From the NCBI GenBank assembly GCA_016926185.1, contig JAFGPD010000028.1, forward strand, positions 1 through 32,061: a DNA stretch of 32,061 bases. Reading direction: 5' to 3'. Source of the DNA: Candidatus Woesebacteria bacterium. Lineage in GTDB: Bacteria > Patescibacteriota > Microgenomatia > UBA8517. Of this stretch, positions 8,917-18,077 are shown piece by piece; positions within the stretch are counted from its first letter, which is position 1; each line of letters starts with the position of its first letter. Made by a program: the position numbers and the translations under genes. The notes under the pieces were generated by a model that did not search any database, had not been told where the DNA came from, and was given only the letters and a program-made list of their open reading frames with translations.

Positions 8917-8981
8917 AGGCAGGCCTCTATAATAGATATTATCAATCCAGCCAGATACGGTCAATCGTTAATACAATTGGA

Positions 8982-9488
8982 CTAATAATTTCTAAGTTTT
9001 ATTCGAATAGATTCACTATAATCTGTGGTCAAGGCATTTTCACCGGCAGCAGATTGTGCGTCCGTAGCTGTAATCAATACATCTACTACATCAGGTGCTG
9101 TGCTGCAATCAAAAATTCCGCTACATTCAATATCAACACTATCATTGGTCAAAAAACCGTTGGGGTTAGAAGACTGGATCTGACCGATACCATTGCCATC
9201 AACAACGCATTCAAAAGTTTCTCCACTGGACCCATCAGAATTCGTATAAGTAAGTAGTATATCGGAGTCGCAAGTCACTTCTTCAGCATTTCTGATCTGT
9301 CTTTCCATTACTCCCATCGCATAATTCACATTTTCCCTGACAACAACACTATTCTCACTTTTCCCGGAACTTCTCAGGGTTGTAGTTACTACGCCGGTGA
9401 CCACAAGCCCCAAGATTGAGAAAACCATAACCACAACAAGGATCTCTACTAACGTATATCCCTTTTCATTATTTATTCTTTTATTCAT
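8982..9488 (-). CDS. prepilin-like protein (PilW/ComGF-like)
   Basis: KG|YTLVEILVVVMVFSILG class III leader. Confidence 0.8.
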   Translation of the reverse strand: MNKRINNEKGYTLVEILVVVMVFSILGLVVTGVVTTTLRSSGKSENSVVVRENVNYAMGVMERQIRNAEEVTCDSDILLTYTNSDGSSGETFECVVDGNGIGQIQSSNPNGFLTNDSVDIECSGIFDCSTAPDVVDVLITATDAQSAAGENALTTDYSESIRIKLRNY

Positions 9489-9489
9489 A

Positions 9490-9942
9490 TTACTTTCTCC
9501 AATTAGTCAAAGTCGAAGATACTGTAACAAATTTTTCACCCTGCGTGGTATCCCAACTTACTGTAACAGCAATATCTACAGTATCCGGATCCCTAGTTGT
9601 AAGAGTGACATCCCTTTTTAAATTTGTTCCACTAATAATTTCTGTGTCATTGCAAGCACCTTCATTCCATACAGGAGATTGTGGAGGGGTGTCATTAAAA
9701 CAATATGTATGGTCAGACCTCTGGGTAACGAAATCAGCCCAAATTGGTGTACTATCCCTCTCGTTCCTGATAAATTCCACCGCTTCCTGTGCAAACCTAT
9801 TGGCTGCAGAAGTATCAGTCGAAGTTGAAGTATTTCTCACAGATATTGTGGAAAGCGACATCAATCCTATTAGAATAATTGCCGTGATTGAAACAGCGAC
9901 CAAAAGCTCAAACATCGATTGACCGTTTACGTTTGATCTCAT
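9490..9942 (-). CDS. prepilin-like protein (PilV-like)
   Basis: NG|QSMFELLVAVSITAIILIGL with Glu at +5. Confidence 0.75.
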   Translation of the reverse strand: MRSNVNGQSMFELLVAVSITAIILIGLMSLSTISVRNTSTSTDTSAANRFAQEAVEFIRNERDSTPIWADFVTQRSDHTYCFNDTPPQSPVWNEGACNDTEIISGTNLKRDVTLTTRDPDTVDIAVTVSWDTTQGEKFVTVSSTLTNWRK

Positions 9943-9948
9943 AAATTT

Positions 9949-10428
9949 CTAAAATATTTCTCCGGCATCATTGATCGTAATAGTGCTTGTTTCCGTTGTG
10001 GTACTGCTTGAAATTGTGATCGTCAAAGACCCCGAAACACCTCCAGCAACCGGATAAAACTCTACAGAACCTGTATTTGGGCTTAAGGTGTAAGTATTCA
10101 AAGTAATTGCTTTCACTGACGAGCTGTTGGGAGCACCATCATCACAGTTAACAGTCACTTCATAGCTATTCTCCGATGTCACACTGAACTCAACACTTTG
10201 CAGTTCTCCTGTACAAGGCTTGAAACTTGCCTGTGCATATTCCTGCGCCTGTCTCAGATCACCTATTATCTGATTTTTTACTGCATCAAGGGATTTTGAT
10301 CTCTGAACACCGCGGAAATTAGCAATTCCGATAGTAAAAAGAATAGCCATTATAGAAATTGCAACCAGAATTTCTATCAGTGTGAAGGCTTTAAAGTATT
10401 GTTTTTTTTTAGGCAGATGTTCATGCAT
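9949..10428 (-). CDS. prepilin-like protein (GspH/FimT-like)
   Basis: KA|FTLIEILVAISIMAILFTIG; Ala at -1. Confidence 0.8.
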   Translation of the reverse strand: MHEHLPKKKQYFKAFTLIEILVAISIMAILFTIGIANFRGVQRSKSLDAVKNQIIGDLRQAQEYAQASFKPCTGELQSVEFSVTSENSYEVTVNCDDGAPNSSSVKAITLNTYTLSPNTGSVEFYPVAGGVSGSLTITISSSTTTETSTITINDAGEIF

Positions 10429-10893
10429 TTATGGATTTGTTACTCGATAATTACCATAAGAACCACTACAGCTTTGTGTTGTTGTAGGAGGCTCCTCAAG
10501 TACAGTACATAGTTCATAAGTAAAATTCGAAGTGCTGTTATATCGGTAATCATTAGTTGTTTGTGGATCCGCAGGAACATCATTTAGATAAGTTCTAGTG
10601 CCACCCGCTGGACACGAGTCTCCATTGAAATCAGTACCATCTGTATTTGTGAAACTGGAACCAAAAGTGTCTTCAAAATCATTTCCAGAAGCTTGTGGAT
10701 AAAACCCGCAATCTGATTTGTAAAGTTCCAGTGCTGAACGGATCGCTTCTAGATCACCCTTTCTTTGACCGTCTCTTGCTGAAGCCCTTGCTCCCTGCAT
10801 TGCAAATATCGATATGCCTGAAAGCACGGCTACAACAGCCATTACAATCATCAGCTCTATCAGCGTATAGCCTTTATCAAAACTATCTTTCAT
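10429..10893 (-). CDS. prepilin-like protein (GspG-like)
   Basis: KG|YTLIELMIVMAVVAVLSG, RDGQRKGDLEAIRSALELYKSDCGFYP; start 10893 preferred because a TATAAT lies between 10893 and the 10926 start. Confidence 0.82.
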   Translation of the reverse strand: MKDSFDKGYTLIELMIVMAVVAVLSGISIFAMQGARASARDGQRKGDLEAIRSALELYKSDCGFYPQASGNDFEDTFGSSFTNTDGTDFNGDSCPAGGTRTYLNDVPADPQTTNDYRYNSTSNFTYELCTVLEEPPTTTQSCSGSYGNYRVTNP

Positions 10894-10908
10894 ATCTTTT
10901 GTATTTTC

Positions 10909-10914
10909 ATTATA
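10909..10914 (-). promoter_or_regulatory. perfect -10 element TATAAT upstream of pilin gene 10429-10893
   Basis: Minus strand TATAATGAAAATACAAAAGATATG; -35 not clear. Confidence 0.45.
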
Positions 10915-10992
10915 ACAAAATTTCAATTACAACAACCAGTCGGTTTTATTTGACACACAAACCCTTCATTAATTGGTTTATAAACATTTAAC

Positions 10993-11451
10993 TTAAGGAA
11001 GCGGACATGTAGAATTAGTTCCCGGATCACTTTCAATTTCGCCGACCAAACCATTAGAGCAGATGATATAATATTTTGTCGCTCCTCCAACACCTTCCAG
11101 CTCAGAGTAGATAAAATATTCCGAACCTCCATTTACCGCATAGTATTGATAACTGGTGCCTTGGGGGTCCACTGGACATTCAGCATTTTGAAACCCGCTC
11201 GTGCAGATTTGGTCTAGATCATCGTTTGCGGAAGGATACGTTCCATCATTGGCAACATAATATACCTCTAGAGCGTTAGCGTAATTTTTAATATCACTCA
11301 TTCTTTGTGTATCCCGGGCTTTGATTTGCGCACTGGGAAAATAATTCATACCGACAGCTGCCATAATTCCGATAACAGCTATCACCAATGTCAACTCAAT
11401 TATCGTGAAAGCATGCACTGCACTTAGTTTCATACGTTCTTCTTTACTCAT
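10993..11451 (-). CDS. prepilin-like protein
   Basis: HA|FTIIELTLVIAVIGIMAAVG, RDTQRMSDIKNYANALEVYYVANDGTYP. Confidence 0.8.
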   Translation of the reverse strand: MSKEERMKLSAVHAFTIIELTLVIAVIGIMAAVGMNYFPSAQIKARDTQRMSDIKNYANALEVYYVANDGTYPSANDDLDQICTSGFQNAECPVDPQGTSYQYYAVNGGSEYFIYSELEGVGGATKYYIICSNGLVGEIESDPGTNSTCPLP

Positions 11452-11459
11452 TTTTTAAT

Positions 11460-11900
11460 TTATAAAGGACAAGCTGAGCTGCCTGTTGGGCCGGTGGAAA
11501 TGTTCCCCGAGCTTCCACTGGAGCACACAACAAACCACTGCGCCGAACCGGCATTTCTTGCTTCCAGTGCTGTGTAAATGACAAATCGCCGTCCATCACT
11601 TGAGTAACTGTATATTGCGCTTCCGCCACTTGGATCGTTAGGACAAATGGGCAAATTCAAGGTGGCTGGACACAATGTTGATATATCTATACCAGAACCA
11701 ATAGGATAAGATCCATTATTTGCATTTGCATATACCTCAAGCGCTGCCTGATACTGCTTGATGTCACTAATCCTTTGTGAATCTCTTGCATGTTTTCTGG
11801 CATTGGGGTAAGAAGATACCACTATTGTGACTAAAACTCCCAAAACCGCCATAACCAAAGTGAGCTCAACAAGTGTAAAACCTTTTTTTATCTTTTTCAC
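11460..11900 (-). CDS. prepilin-like protein
   Basis: KG|FTLVELTLVMAVLGVLVTI, RDSQRISDIKQYQAALEVYANANNGSYP; clearly paralogous to 10993-11451. Confidence 0.83.
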   Translation of the reverse strand: MKKIKKGFTLVELTLVMAVLGVLVTIVVSSYPNARKHARDSQRISDIKQYQAALEVYANANNGSYPIGSGIDISTLCPATLNLPICPNDPSGGSAIYSYSSDGRRFVIYTALEARNAGSAQWFVVCSSGSSGNISTGPTGSSACPL

Positions 11901-11945
11901 GCTTACTTATTTATAACATTTTTATCAGTCTACTTACCAGTAATT

Positions 11946-12548
11946 TTAATTTCTTAAAGAACTTTCGTACTTCTCTATACTTACATCAAGTGGTGTTTTT
12001 CCATAACCAATTCCAAAATTGCAAACAGACACACCGCAATCAAGATCCCTTAATTCGATCTCCTTTTTATACTCATCTTCAGAATCCTTTCCTTCCAAGT
12101 GTGCATAAAGCTGAAATCTCGTGAAGTTTGAAATATACTTATATGAGAATCCATCCATGATAGAAGGATCACCCGGAAGTCTATCCGAATAAGCAGGATA
12201 TTCCGGTTCAGTAACGTCTCTCAAGCCATCGTTACCCCATTCACAACCTCTAAATTGTTTAAAATATGCCTTTATATCTGTATTGCCGTTCACGTCCTTT
12301 GGAACAACTAGATCTTTAATATCTCCATCAAAACACGCAACTATCTCGCCATCTTCGTTTGATGGGGGAAAATATCCAAAGTCCCTATGATATGAAAGAA
12401 GGGCTTTTTCAATTTCTCCAAGATCGGCTTTTCTTTGCGCATCTCTTGCACGGCGCAATGCCAATCTAAAATTATAACTTGATATCAGAAAAAGGAACAT
12501 CAAAACTCCCGCGACTATTTTAATTTCACTTTTTGTAAAGAATTTCAT
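11946..12548 (-). CDS. pilin-like protein with non-canonical leader (Phe at -1)
   Basis: MKFFTKSEIKIVAGVLMFLFLISSYNFRLALRRARDAQRKADLGEIEKALLSYHRDFGYFPP: GspG-like body without GFTLIE. Confidence 0.65.
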   Translation of the reverse strand: MKFFTKSEIKIVAGVLMFLFLISSYNFRLALRRARDAQRKADLGEIEKALLSYHRDFGYFPPSNEDGEIVACFDGDIKDLVVPKDVNGNTDIKAYFKQFRGCEWGNDGLRDVTEPEYPAYSDRLPGDPSIMDGFSYKYISNFTRFQLYAHLEGKDSEDEYKKEIELRDLDCGVSVCNFGIGYGKTPLDVSIEKYESSLRN

Positions 12549-12567
12549 ATTCCAGACTTTTCTAAAT

Positions 12568-13386
12568 TCAAAAGGGTAAATTCATCATATTATACAAGCG
12601 TGGTCCAAAGAGTATTACCAAAACGAAAGCTGTAGCCAAGTATGGCCCAAAGGGTATTTTTTTGCCAAATTTCGCTTTCTTAAAGGAAATAAGTATCAAA
12701 CCAACCATTGCACCCAAAATAAAGGACAGAAATAACCAAACTGCAGTTAAACGAAAACCGAGGATAAAACCGCCGAACAAGGAAAACTTCACATCCCCCA
12801 AACCCATCCCTTTGCCATTAGTTACCAGATGAAGCATGAGAATGAAAAGTGCAGCACAAAATCCAGATAATAAAAACTTGAATAATCCATCAGAAAAGTA
12901 TATTGAATAAAAAAAATAAAAAATTAAAAACCCTTTAAAAATTAACGTATCAGGAATTATCATCTCTTCGACATCAATAACAAATACTGAAATTAAGATA
13001 AGCACAAGAATGAATATTAACAGCAATCCAGCAATTCCACCATTTTGTACCCATCGACAAAACAGGTCGGCTCCACAATTGCTACCGTAAATATTTACGA
13101 CACTCATATACTTTGAATAAACTGCAGCAAAGATCGTTCCTGTAGATATTTCCAGAAGGGGATAGCGTATAGATATCTTACTTTTGCATTTTCTGCATTT
13201 GCCCTTAAGTAAGACGTAAGAAAGCACAGGAATATTGTCATACCAAGAAATACCTTTTTTACACTTTGGACAATATGACCTCCCTTTCAACACTGTGTCG
13301 CCATTTGTCAGCCTGTATGTATAAGCAGAAATGAACGATCCAAAAACGGCTCCAAAGATAAAAATTAATATGTAAGTTAAAAACAT
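12568..13386 (-). CDS. pilD: prepilin peptidase
   Basis: CPKC...CRKC pairs, catalytic Asp contexts VIDVEEMIIPD and GLGDVKF. Confidence 0.93.
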   Translation of the reverse strand: MFLTYILIFIFGAVFGSFISAYTYRLTNGDTVLKGRSYCPKCKKGISWYDNIPVLSYVLLKGKCRKCKSKISIRYPLLEISTGTIFAAVYSKYMSVVNIYGSNCGADLFCRWVQNGGIAGLLLIFILVLILISVFVIDVEEMIIPDTLIFKGFLIFYFFYSIYFSDGLFKFLLSGFCAALFILMLHLVTNGKGMGLGDVKFSLFGGFILGFRLTAVWLFLSFILGAMVGLILISFKKAKFGKKIPFGPYLATAFVLVILFGPRLYNMMNLPF

Positions 13387-13447
13387 CCTAATTTAGTATA
13401 CTAATAAAAGCTTAAAATAATAAATTAAATATCTTAAATTATTAGTT

Positions 13448-15430
13448 ATGAAGTATATCAATAGACTTTTTAAATATTATCAGCTTGTAGATTACTTTTT
13501 GCTCTTTCAGATAATATTCTTATACATATTCTTACTTATTTTTTACGAAGAGGGAAGTTTTAACAAAACTATCACTACCTATGGTTCATTTATATCAATA
13601 ATTTTACTTCAGCTTATCAGAAAAGTAACACCAGATATCTCAAAAGTGTTTTTGAAAATGCTCATTGTGTTTATTACAGGCTTTACATTGTCAACAATTT
13701 TTTCAAGGATCACCGAACTTAGTTTGTTCACATATCTTTTTTATTTAAGCAATGTAATAGCTTTTTTGGTTGGATCATCGATCTCTAAAATACATAAAAA
13801 CAATACTGTTATTTACTCATCTTTAATATATTTGATTTCATTTATCGTATCCTTTGCGTTTTTTGTCAAAGAAGCTTTGATCAGAGATCTCTTTTCGCTT
13901 CACACCGCTTTTATCGGACCGTTTTATTGGCACAACCAAATGGCTGGATTTTTACTTTTCTTTGTGCCTTCAGTCTTTTTAGTTATCCCCAGAATAAAAA
14001 ATAAGATTTTGAAGATATACATTATTATGTCAGGAATTCTTTTAAGTATTTTTCTAATTCTAACCATGTCTAGAGGTGGGTGGTTGATATATTTTCTTAC
14101 ATTAATCTATTTACTTTTCGAGTTTAGAAAATCTTCTATTGAAAAAAAGCGATTATTATCTATAATAACTGCAACCTTTCTGATATTTATTTCATTTCTG
14201 TTTTTAAATATTCCCAAATTCCAGACCAAGTCAGTTCAACTTGCTAGAGATATTTTTAGTACACAAAAAACTACTTCAGGAAACTTAAGAGTTTCTACTT
14301 ACAATTCCTCTCTTGAAATGTTTTATGATCATCCGCTATACGGTGTCGGGCCGGGAGTTTTTGGGGAAGCGATGTATTATTATCAAAATAAGCCTTGGCT
14401 GTGGGCCAAATATGCTCACAATCATTATCTTCAAATCCTCGCAGAAGGAGGAATAATAACATTTATTGGTTTCGTTTACATTATTTTTATTGTCTTTTAT
14501 TACTATTTTAAAAAAGGGGGATCGTTGAGAATGACCAATAAAGCTGGAAGCTCAAATAAAGTAGTTTTGTATGCAATTTTTCTGGGGATTGTTTCTTCGA
14601 TTTCTCATAACATTATCGATGTTGACTGGAACTATCCGGTTCTTAGTTTTCTTTTTTGGTTTTTCCTAGGGATCTTTTTATCAAACCTTATATCCAAAAA
14701 GGATAATAATCTAGCAAGACTTGAAAAACATAAAAAGTATATTTATCTCTTTCTATGTCTATTTCTTGGACTCTCTTTGTATCTTAGTTTTTATGAAAGA
14801 CAAATTGAGGCTTCAAATATCTCTTTTTTGAACAATGATTACGAGCTTTCAAAAAACTATCTAGAAAAATCAATAAAAATCATTCCTTTCTCTTATAGGG
14901 GTTATTTAAAATTAGGTTATGCAAATAAAAATATTGAAAATAATGAAGGTGCATTAAGTAGTTTTAAAAAGGCAGCAAACTTAAACCAATTTAATGCAGA
15001 CCCAGTCTTTCAAAAATATTTTATTCAGTCAAAAACTGACCAACTATCTCAAGAGAAGAAAGAAAAGAGCATTACATCAATTATAGATCTGAATCCTTAC
15101 GCACAACCATTCTACTACACAGAAGCATATCGAGTATTTTTGAATTCCACAGAAAAGCAAAAATCTTTTGATATTATCAAGTCTGGAGCAGAAGAAGGAT
15201 TTTCCATTAACCAATCATTTGAAGATTTTAGGTATATTTATAAAGATCAAGAAGAGTTTTTAGGCAATCTTTTCGATCTACACATGACTTATGCACTTTT
15301 ATTGAAAGCACGTGGAGAGACTGATAAATCTGAAGTTGCTATCAAAAATGCCATACAAATCTATGAAAATAATAAAGATTTTCAAAACATGCTAAACTTT
15401 CTTGATGATATCGATTTACAAGAGAATTAA
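13448..15430 (+). CDS. O-antigen ligase/polymerase family membrane protein with C-terminal TPR-like region
   Basis: Many TM helices, TMSRGGWLIYF, HNHYLQILAEGG; C-terminal YLEKSIKIIPFSYRGYLKLGYANKNIENNEGALSSFKKAANL. Confidence 0.85.
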   Translation: MKYINRLFKYYQLVDYFLLFQIIFLYIFLLIFYEEGSFNKTITTYGSFISIILLQLIRKVTPDISKVFLKMLIVFITGFTLSTIFSRITELSLFTYLFYLSNVIAFLVGSSISKIHKNNTVIYSSLIYLISFIVSFAFFVKEALIRDLFSLHTAFIGPFYWHNQMAGFLLFFVPSVFLVIPRIKNKILKIYIIMSGILLSIFLILTMSRGGWLIYFLTLIYLLFEFRKSSIEKKRLLSIITATFLIFISFLFLNIPKFQTKSVQLARDIFSTQKTTSGNLRVSTYNSSLEMFYDHPLYGVGPGVFGEAMYYYQNKPWLWAKYAHNHYLQILAEGGIITFIGFVYIIFIVFYYYFKKGGSLRMTNKAGSSNKVVLYAIFLGIVSSISHNIIDVDWNYPVLSFLFWFFLGIFLSNLISKKDNNLARLEKHKKYIYLFLCLFLGLSLYLSFYERQIEASNISFLNNDYELSKNYLEKSIKIIPFSYRGYLKLGYANKNIENNEGALSSFKKAANLNQFNADPVFQKYFIQSKTDQLSQEKKEKSITSIIDLNPYAQPFYYTEAYRVFLNSTEKQKSFDIIKSGAEEGFSINQSFEDFRYIYKDQEEFLGNLFDLHMTYALLLKARGETDKSEVAIKNAIQIYENNKDFQNMLNFLDDIDLQEN

Positions 15431-15480
15431 AAGAAACAAGAAAACTAAAACTATAACTAACAAATATCTAAAAACTGGAA

Positions 15481-16380
15481 ATGTCTAAGGATTACTTATA
15501 TATCTTCTACCACATGCCAAAATGTGCGGGTGGCACCTTCACATATCACATCCAAAAAAATTTAAGATCGGATGAATATTTAAGCTTATATCCAGACCAG
15601 TTTGTGCATAATCCTTACAAATACGATACAAGTATTGATATAAGAGAACTTGCACAAAAAAAAGCAAAATCACTCAGCAAGAACAAAAGAAGTAGAATTA
15701 AAATTATTTTTGGCCACTCGGTACCCTATGGCATACATAACTACTTTGATAAAAAGCCTTATTACTTCACAACATTAAGAAATCCCACAGAAAGAGTCAT
15801 TTCCTTGTATAACTTTTGGTGCACAATTATTTTCCATAGGCAAGATTTCCAACTACTCCAAAAGCCAATAAACCGTAAACTTCTAGAAAAAGGTATCCCG
15901 CCAGACATAGAATGCTGGCTAGAATCTTTTATGTCCCAGAAAGTAACAACTCCGTCAAATTCAATGGCATCATTTCTTAGAAGATATAAATATCTAGAAA
16001 ATAAGATTGATGATAATTCTCTTAATAAACTTGTGAGTAAATTCGATTTTATTGGATTAATAGAAAATAACAATGAGGACTTATTATATATGTACTATAA
16101 ATTAAAATTTTGTAAATTTTTTAAAAATCAAAATATATCGGAAACCTTCTTTTTGCCCGATCTTGCCAATAAAATGTATATTGCTAATTTAAAAAAGATA
16201 ATTAATAGTAACTACGAGGCAGATTTAGCCATTTATAAAAAGGCTAGAAAAAGAAATTCAATACTCAGATCAAATAAGGAATACCACAATAAAATTAAAA
16301 TACTTAAAAAAATAACTAATTTCCCCCAACCCTTAAGTGAACTCACAGCAAGAATCATATATGCACTCAATTCTGGCTAA
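15481..16380 (+). CDS. sulfotransferase family protein (copy 1)
   Basis: YIFYHMPKCAGGTFTYHI (PAPS 5'-phosphosulfate loop-like), PYYFTTLRNPTERVISLYNFW (3'-phosphate motif-like). Confidence 0.78.
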   Translation: MSKDYLYIFYHMPKCAGGTFTYHIQKNLRSDEYLSLYPDQFVHNPYKYDTSIDIRELAQKKAKSLSKNKRSRIKIIFGHSVPYGIHNYFDKKPYYFTTLRNPTERVISLYNFWCTIIFHRQDFQLLQKPINRKLLEKGIPPDIECWLESFMSQKVTTPSNSMASFLRRYKYLENKIDDNSLNKLVSKFDFIGLIENNNEDLLYMYYKLKFCKFFKNQNISETFFLPDLANKMYIANLKKIINSNYEADLAIYKKARKRNSILRSNKEYHNKIKILKKITNFPQPLSELTARIIYALNSG

Positions 16381-16551
16381 AGGTTATCGATGCATAAGTT
16401 CAATTAGTATGTTTAGAAACATTCAAGAAGATACTTTTTACATTTTTACAGGTATGCTTTAGCTATTTATGATCAAGATAATATTTTTTCCAAGAGACAA
16501 TAGAACCAGGTTTCTAGGATGCGGAATCAGATATTTATTAGATAGCAACCT

Positions 16552-17337
16552 ATGAGAGAGTTTATCGAGATCAGATCAGATCCCAGCAGCTATTTCAACT
16601 TGGTAAAAGAAATGGTTATAGCAGATTTTAAACTTCGATACCAGAACTCTTTTCTTGGTATATTATGGTCTCTGCTGCAACCAATGATGCTTTTTGGTGT
16701 TTTGCTTTTCGTATTTTCAGTGTTTGCAAGATTTCAAATTGAAAACTATGCATATCATTTACTAATCGGTGTTGTGTTATGGAATTTCTTTTCAGAGGCG
16801 ACAACATCTTCGATAAATAGTCTAATACAAAAATCTCGATTAATTAAAAAAATCTATTTCCCCAGGTCGGCAATAATCATATCATCTACAACAAACTCAT
16901 TCATCAACTTACTGTTTGGAATAGTTACACTTCTATTTTTTATGGCTTTTTCAGAAATTAATCTTGACACAACACTTTTTTTATTATTGCTCTACATAAT
17001 AGAGTTATTTTTCATAACACTAGGAACATCTTTCGCTGTTTCATCCCTAAGCGCAAAATATCGAGATATTTCCTATATTTGGCCAGTACTCCTGAGACTA
17101 GGTTTCTGGCTTACTCCCATAGCTTATTCTGTGAGCATGATACCAGAAAAGTATCATTTTTTTATTTTCCTCAATCCAATAACCAGAGTGATTCACTATT
17201 CCCGTGACGCACTTTTATTAAGCAAGGTGTCCAACCTCGACGGACTATTGGCCTTATTTATCACAACAATAATAATTGTGGTTGTCGGCTTTTCAATATT
17301 CAGCAGTAGATCATTACAATTCCCCGAAGAATTATGA
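16552..17337 (+). CDS. wzm: ABC-2 type polysaccharide export permease (Wzm-like)
   Basis: LVKEMVIADFKLRYQNSFLGILWSLLQPMMLFGVL, FWLTPIAYS; overlaps the ATPase gene by ATGA. Confidence 0.88.
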   Translation: MREFIEIRSDPSSYFNLVKEMVIADFKLRYQNSFLGILWSLLQPMMLFGVLLFVFSVFARFQIENYAYHLLIGVVLWNFFSEATTSSINSLIQKSRLIKKIYFPRSAIIISSTTNSFINLLFGIVTLLFFMAFSEINLDTTLFLLLLYIIELFFITLGTSFAVSSLSAKYRDISYIWPVLLRLGFWLTPIAYSVSMIPEKYHFFIFLNPITRVIHYSRDALLLSKVSNLDGLLALFITTIIIVVVGFSIFSSRSLQFPEEL

Positions 17338-18077
17338 ATAATAACCTAGCAATTGAAATAAAAAATCTTAGTAAAGAGTTTGTATTACCACATCATCGCA
17401 GAAAGACGTTAAAAGAAACGATTGTAAATAAATTCCATAAAAAGAATATCAATAAAATTTCAGCAATCGACAATCTATCAATCGATATAAAAACTGGTGA
17501 ATTTTTGGGGATCATTGGTCCTAATGGTGCAGGAAAGTCAACTTTGTTAAAAATCATTTCGGGTATTTACCTGCCCTCTTCGGGAACGGTAGTAGTAAAT
17601 GGTTCATTGGCATCATTTATCGAACTACGAGTCGGCTTCCAAAAAGACCTTACAGCAAAAGACAACATTTTCTTATATGGAGCACTGCTAGGCCTTACAA
17701 GAAATGAGGTAAAAAATAGCTACGATAAGATTATAAATTTTGCCGAACTTCAAAGATTTATGGATCAAAAATATAAATACTTCTCTTCAGGTATGCAGCT
17801 AAGGTTAGGTTTTGCTATTACTTCCCATGTAAACAAAGATATATTACTGGTAGATGAGGCTTTATCCGTAGGCGACGAGTCATTTCAAAAAAAATGTCTT
17901 GTGAAAATGCACAATTTACATAAGAAGGGTAAAACAATTATTCTGGTTAGTCACAATCTTAACATGATTGAAAAAAACTGCACAAGAGCTATCTATATGA
18001 AGGAGGGCACATTGGAATCCGTTGGGAAACCCAAAAAAGTTATTGCAAAATATTTACGTTCAGATAATACATTGTGA
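17334..18077 (+). CDS. wzt: ABC polysaccharide export ATPase (Wzt-like, no long C-terminal glycan-binding domain)
   Basis: Walker A GPNGAGKSTLLK, signature YFSSGMQLRLGFA, Walker B DILLVDEALSVGD. Confidence 0.92.
   Translation: MNNNLAIEIKNLSKEFVLPHHRRKTLKETIVNKFHKKNINKISAIDNLSIDIKTGEFLGIIGPNGAGKSTLLKIISGIYLPSSGTVVVNGSLASFIELRVGFQKDLTAKDNIFLYGALLGLTRNEVKNSYDKIINFAELQRFMDQKYKYFSSGMQLRLGFAITSHVNKDILLVDEALSVGDESFQKKCLVKMHNLHKKGKTIILVSHNLNMIEKNCTRAIYMKEGTLESVGKPKKVIAKYLRSDNTL

Noticed and set aside
9545-9922. 125-aa plus-strand ORF
   Set aside because: Antisense to a prepilin gene with clear leader.
16381-16551. 171-bp gap between sulfotransferase 1 and wzm considered for a small ORF or gene remnant
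   Set aside because: No convincing ORF, hairpin or repeat found.
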